A DNA stretch of 41,800 bases. It comes from a virus. The stretch is taken from IMG/VR virus record IMGVR_UViG_3300003437_000036, positions 1 through 41,800 of that record, one strand, 5' to 3'. The notes under the pieces are model-generated. The model made no database searches. It saw only the letters and a program-made list of their open reading frames with translations, and had not been told where the DNA came from. The first letter of the stretch is position 1. Each line of letters begins with the position of its first letter. This document shows positions 39,539 through 41,800 of the stretch, piece after piece. The position numbers and the translations under genes are program-made.

Positions 39539-40416
39539 GCGCTCCAAAATATATCAATCACGGCAAGCTGGGTGGAACGGCTGCTTGCATCCTAGCCCAC
39601 GGCATTCATTTCGGGAACACTCCCCTCACACTCTGGGAGGAGCTCACGAAACGGAAAGAGCCGGAGGATCTCCGGTGGAAACTTCCAGTACAGATCGGGA
39701 TCGCGACTGAGCAGGTCAACATAGACTTCCTCGGGCACAAGACGGGATATCACATAGTCCCTGGCGACCAGGTGCCGAAGAATTTCCTGCCCGAGAATGT
39801 AAATTACAACATCACCCTCGAGAAGACCCCGGCTGGCAAAGTCCCGCTTTTCACCAGCACTAAATTCAAGTGGGCGGTAGCTCAGGTCGATGGCTTCGCA
39901 CGAAATCCAAAAGATGATGCGATACGTCTCGTTGAAGCCAAGCACTCGAGCGGCTTTGGCACAATAGAGAAGTCCTACGAAACGTATTATCCGCAGCTCC
40001 AGCATTACCTGGGCATCCTCGGATTTACCCACGGAGCGATCTCCGTGATCTTCGACAATCATAACCATGAATATATGTGGGTCCGCAGAGATGATAAATA
40101 TATCAAGGCATTATGGACGAAAATGGACCGCTTTTGGAAGTTCGTCGAAACCGACAAGCCGCCCGTCAAGGCCAAGGGTATGGCCAAGAAGGTTGTCCCC
40201 ACCAAGACCAAGAACCAGACAGCATCTAATGAATGGGGCGCCGCTGAGGATGATTTTGTTACGAATAAAAATGCGGCTGAAAAATTCGAGGCTGCAAAGA
40301 AGTCGCTCAAAGCCCTCGCGCCGGCTGATGCCGTTCGTACTTTCGGCAAGGTTCTTGAGGTAAGGAGAGCCAAGAATGGTAACGCCAGTATCAAGCAGAT
40401 CATCCCTGATGAATAG
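39535..40416 (+). CDS. YqaJ-type recombinase exonuclease (293 aa)
   Basis: The PD-(D/E)xK nuclease core is visible. An N-terminal helix (GKLGGTAACILAHGIHFGNT) and W-x-x-x-K are followed by the catalytic D119 in VAQVDGFARNP, and E134-x-K136 in RLVEAKHSS. A helix with Y-x-x-Q-L-Q-H-Y-L (about 151-159) corresponds to the Q-x-x-x-Y motif. This resembles lambda Exo-like YqaJ enzymes that resect dsDNA ends to make 3' overhangs for the annealing protein. A Lys/Ala-rich C-terminal extension (about 212-293) is extra. It forms one operon with the Rad52-like and SSB genes. Confidence 0.86.
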   Translation: MSAPKYINHGKLGGTAACILAHGIHFGNTPLTLWEELTKRKEPEDLRWKLPVQIGIATEQVNIDFLGHKTGYHIVPGDQVPKNFLPENVNYNITLEKTPAGKVPLFTSTKFKWAVAQVDGFARNPKDDAIRLVEAKHSSGFGTIEKSYETYYPQLQHYLGILGFTHGAISVIFDNHNHEYMWVRRDDKYIKALWTKMDRFWKFVETDKPPVKAKGMAKKVVPTKTKNQTASNEWGAAEDDFVTNKNAAEKFEAAKKSLKALAPADAVRTFGKVLEVRRAKNGNASIKQIIPDE

Positions 40417-40741
40417 TCTTGCCGCTCGTTGGTGGGAGACCCGCCTCAACAAGGGCCTTCTGCCACGACGGCAATATGAACTCAGGCTTAAGTCAGTGCA
40501 TCGCTTCGCCGTTCATGTTGGCTGGCGATACCTGGCTGCATTGGCGGACGGGGAGGTGAGGCGTGTCCAGGAAAGTAACGAGGAGATCCAGAAGAGGACC
40601 GTCGAATTCGCCAAGCGAGGATCCCCAGGATATCGAGGAGCTTCAACAGACCTTGTCGTCTATGATGAAAACGTTGAAGCAAATCCAGACGATCCAGATG
40701 TTTGGCCTGGAGGAGGCCCTGTCCATCCCGACGATCGGTGA
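40376..40741 (+). CDS. Hypothetical 121-aa basic protein with overprinted tail
   Basis: AAGGAG precedes ATG 40376 by about nine bases; an internal ATG at 40409, overlapping the exonuclease stop, is an alternative start. The segment SLAARWWETRLNKGLLPRRQ YELRLKSVHRF, then VHVGWRYLAAL, is basic and helical. From residue 63 the frame overlaps the 115-aa gene for 179 bases and becomes Pro/Asp-rich. Function unknown. Confidence 0.55.
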   Translation: MVTPVSSRSSLMNSLAARWWETRLNKGLLPRRQYELRLKSVHRFAVHVGWRYLAALADGEVRRVQESNEEIQKRTVEFAKRGSPGYRGASTDLVVYDENVEANPDDPDVWPGGGPVHPDDR

Positions 40742-40910
40742 TCGTACTGCTTTCCGCATGGGAGCTGCTGCTGCTCAGGTTCTCCCGACATTTACGAACC
40801 TTTTTGATGAGGGATCGGAAAACTGGCTACTGTATTCCATGGGCTGGCAGGCACAGAGATCCTTCGACAACATCATACGTACCAACAGAGAAGCGAAGCT
40901 ATGGGAATGA
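40563..40910 (+). CDS. Hypothetical 115-aa protein (GTG start)
   Basis: The strong GGGGAGG lies before GTG 40563. The N-terminus is basic and low in complexity (MSRKVTRRSRRGPSNSPSED). Residues about 24-115 look like a helical domain (IEELQQTLSSMMKTLKQIQT; GMGAAAAQVLPT-like and SENWLLYSMGWQAQRSFDNI). It starts within the upstream gene in another frame and ends on the next gene's start. No family is recognised. Confidence 0.66.
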   Translation: MSRKVTRRSRRGPSNSPSEDPQDIEELQQTLSSMMKTLKQIQTIQMFGLEEALSIPTIGDRTAFRMGAAAAQVLPTFTNLFDEGSENWLLYSMGWQAQRSFDNIIRTNREAKLWE

Positions 40911-41137
40911 ATTGGATGACCCTCGATCAAGCAGAGGAGGCCGCTGAACGGTGGTCTATTAAACATACAAGAACCTACACCGTGATAGAGGCTACAGAAG
41001 AGACAATGTCACATCGTTTTTTTGTCAAGATAGTTGACCAGGACATTCCTCCTTATCGGATGGGCATTAATGCCGTTGTAAGAAATGTCTTCCATGCACA
41101 GACTAAAGCTGATCGCAGGTACTATTATCCCAAATAA
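40901..41137 (+). CDS. Small protein with C-terminal RRYYYPK tag (78 aa)
   Basis: The start at ATG 40901 lies inside the previous gene's end; an ATG at 40907 (ATGA overlap) would remove two residues. The sequence has a helix (MTLDQAEEAAERWSIKHTRT), beta strands (YTVIEATEETMSHRFFVKIV) and ends HAQTKADRRYYYPK (tag at 41114-41134). Unlike the two other tagged proteins it has no cysteines, so the tag is the only part shared with them. The stop is TAA. Confidence 0.76.
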   Translation: MGMNWMTLDQAEEAAERWSIKHTRTYTVIEATEETMSHRFFVKIVDQDIPPYRMGINAVVRNVFHAQTKADRRYYYPK

Positions 41138-41432
41138 CGTACCATTATGACACGCCCCTGAGAAGCCCTGAGAGCCGATTACAGGAGTTTTTGACATATA
41201 CGGACCCAGTATGCCTGGAAAGGGCGCTTCTCCTGCCCTGCCTGGGCTGGCCTGGCGCCTGGATGGGCCGTAGAATAATCAGATCCACACCCTTGAAGAC
41301 ATGGGTGCTGGTAGGCAGGGCATGACGCGCGCCCATAATGGCCGTTTCCTCGCTGGCGGTGCCGATCACGGCGAGGGCTAATTCAAGACGGGGGTCCGTG
41401 GATATACCCAAACATCAAATCAGGAGGACATC
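41138..41432 (+). other. 295-bp non-coding stretch with a nested stem
   Basis: No convincing plus-strand gene is seen. A perfect 10-bp inverted repeat TGCCCTGCCT (41234-41243) with AGGCAGGGCA (41313-41322) encloses a hairpin CACCC/GGGTG (41288-41307). A direct repeat CCCTGAGA occurs twice near 41157-41174. TTTTTGACATATACGG (about 41189-41204) has a -35-like TTGACA but no properly spaced -10. A leader or control region for the last gene is the likely role. Confidence 0.45.
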
Positions 41433-41800
41433 ATGGGAGCATCGATTAATCAAAACAGTCCCACATTAATGAGTAAGGTAGATCTGATGGGTCAGTTCGT
41501 TAGTTTCCATACCGCCAACCCAGAGATCTATCGTCTCTTCGTCAAATACGCACATGAGGTCTTTGGAGTTGGTCGAGAACGATACAGCGCCAGGACGATC
41601 ATCGAGCGGATCCGCTGGCATATCATCGTGAACACCAAGTCCAACGATGACTTCAAGATCAATGATCATCACACGCCATTCTATGCGCGGATGTTCATCT
41701 ACGATCATCCTGATATGAAGATGTACTTCGAATTGAGGTACACCTCCTGGGAGACGGAATTCAGTAGGTGGCTACAGCTCGACCGGCGTGAGAGGTTGGT
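41433..41800 (+). CDS. Phage protein of unknown function, truncated by right edge
   Basis: The SD AGGAGG precedes ATG 41433. The frame (MGASINQNSPTLMSKVDLMG, then QFVSFHTANPEIYRLFVKYA HEVFGVG) stays open to the window end, 122 complete codons. The pattern F-H-x-x-N-P-x-x-Y-x-x-F, then ERIRWHIIVNTKSNDDFKIN DHHTPFYARMFIYDHP, and later FELRYT is one I recognise from conserved uncharacterised phage proteins of about 100-130 aa. The remainder may be short. Function unknown. Confidence 0.72.
   Translation, partial: MGASINQNSPTLMSKVDLMGQFVSFHTANPEIYRLFVKYAHEVFGVGRERYSARTIIERIRWHIIVNTKSNDDFKINDHHTPFYARMFIYDHPDMKMYFELRYTSWETEFSRWLQLDRRERL

Noticed and set aside
41145-41411. Minus-strand 88-codon frame with a fairly protein-like sequence (DPRLELALAVIGTASEETAI)
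   Set aside because: It has only a TTG start with no ribosome-binding site, lies antisense between two plus-strand genes, and its second half is low in quality. Not enough to call a gene, though relatives could be checked.

Overview
The window is part of the genome of a tailed phage with a podovirus-type (T7-like) virion. The host was probably a Gram-negative proteobacterium. I infer this from the M15-type endolysin, the holin resembling those of alphaproteobacterial gene-transfer agents, and a base composition that looks GC-rich by eye; the host assignment is weak. I see no integrase, repressor or phage RNA polymerase, but genes run off both ends of the window, so these could lie outside it.

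Left arm (about 1-28,015, all minus strand, read right to left): the late genes. The order is small terminase, a string of small overlapping genes, large terminase, a GNAT acetyltransferase, a Hint-domain protein, portal, a Bbp19-like protein, a small basic protein, scaffold, a 94-aa protein, major capsid and a putative decoration protein. Then come proteins in the same order as T7 gp11, gp12, gp14, gp15, gp16 and gp17 (tail tubes A and B, three internal virion proteins, tail fibre). A lysis cassette and two further genes finish the arm. Most neighbours are joined by ATGA, TAATG or TGATG overlaps, so the arm is tightly co-translated. Rho-independent terminators break it after the capsid cassette, before the capsid gene, and after the 63-aa membrane gene.

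Centre (28,016-28,229): a divergent control region with interleaved direct and inverted repeats separates the late minus-strand arm from the plus-strand arm.

Right arm (28,230-41,800, mostly plus strand): early or middle genes. These include small membrane proteins, a class I methyltransferase, a SLOG/DUF2493-like protein, a DUF932 protein and a ParB-like protein. The replication and recombination module has a DnaB-like helicase core and a RuvC-like resolvase (both minus strand), then a Rad52-type annealing protein, SSB and a YqaJ-type exonuclease (plus strand). The last three would work together in strand-annealing recombination, with the resolvase processing the resulting junctions.

Points that stand out: (1) three otherwise unrelated small proteins end in the same C-terminal tag, RRYYYP(K/Q); (2) a complete intein-like Hint domain sits at the extreme N-terminus of a protein in the head cassette; (3) an in-frame amber codon lies where the family appears to have tryptophan; (4) a 400-bp non-coding block is packed with hairpins; (5) alternating repeats form the capsid gene leader; (6) the 1694-aa ejection-type protein carries an HEVGH metalloprotease motif; (7) several genes have long out-of-frame overlaps.
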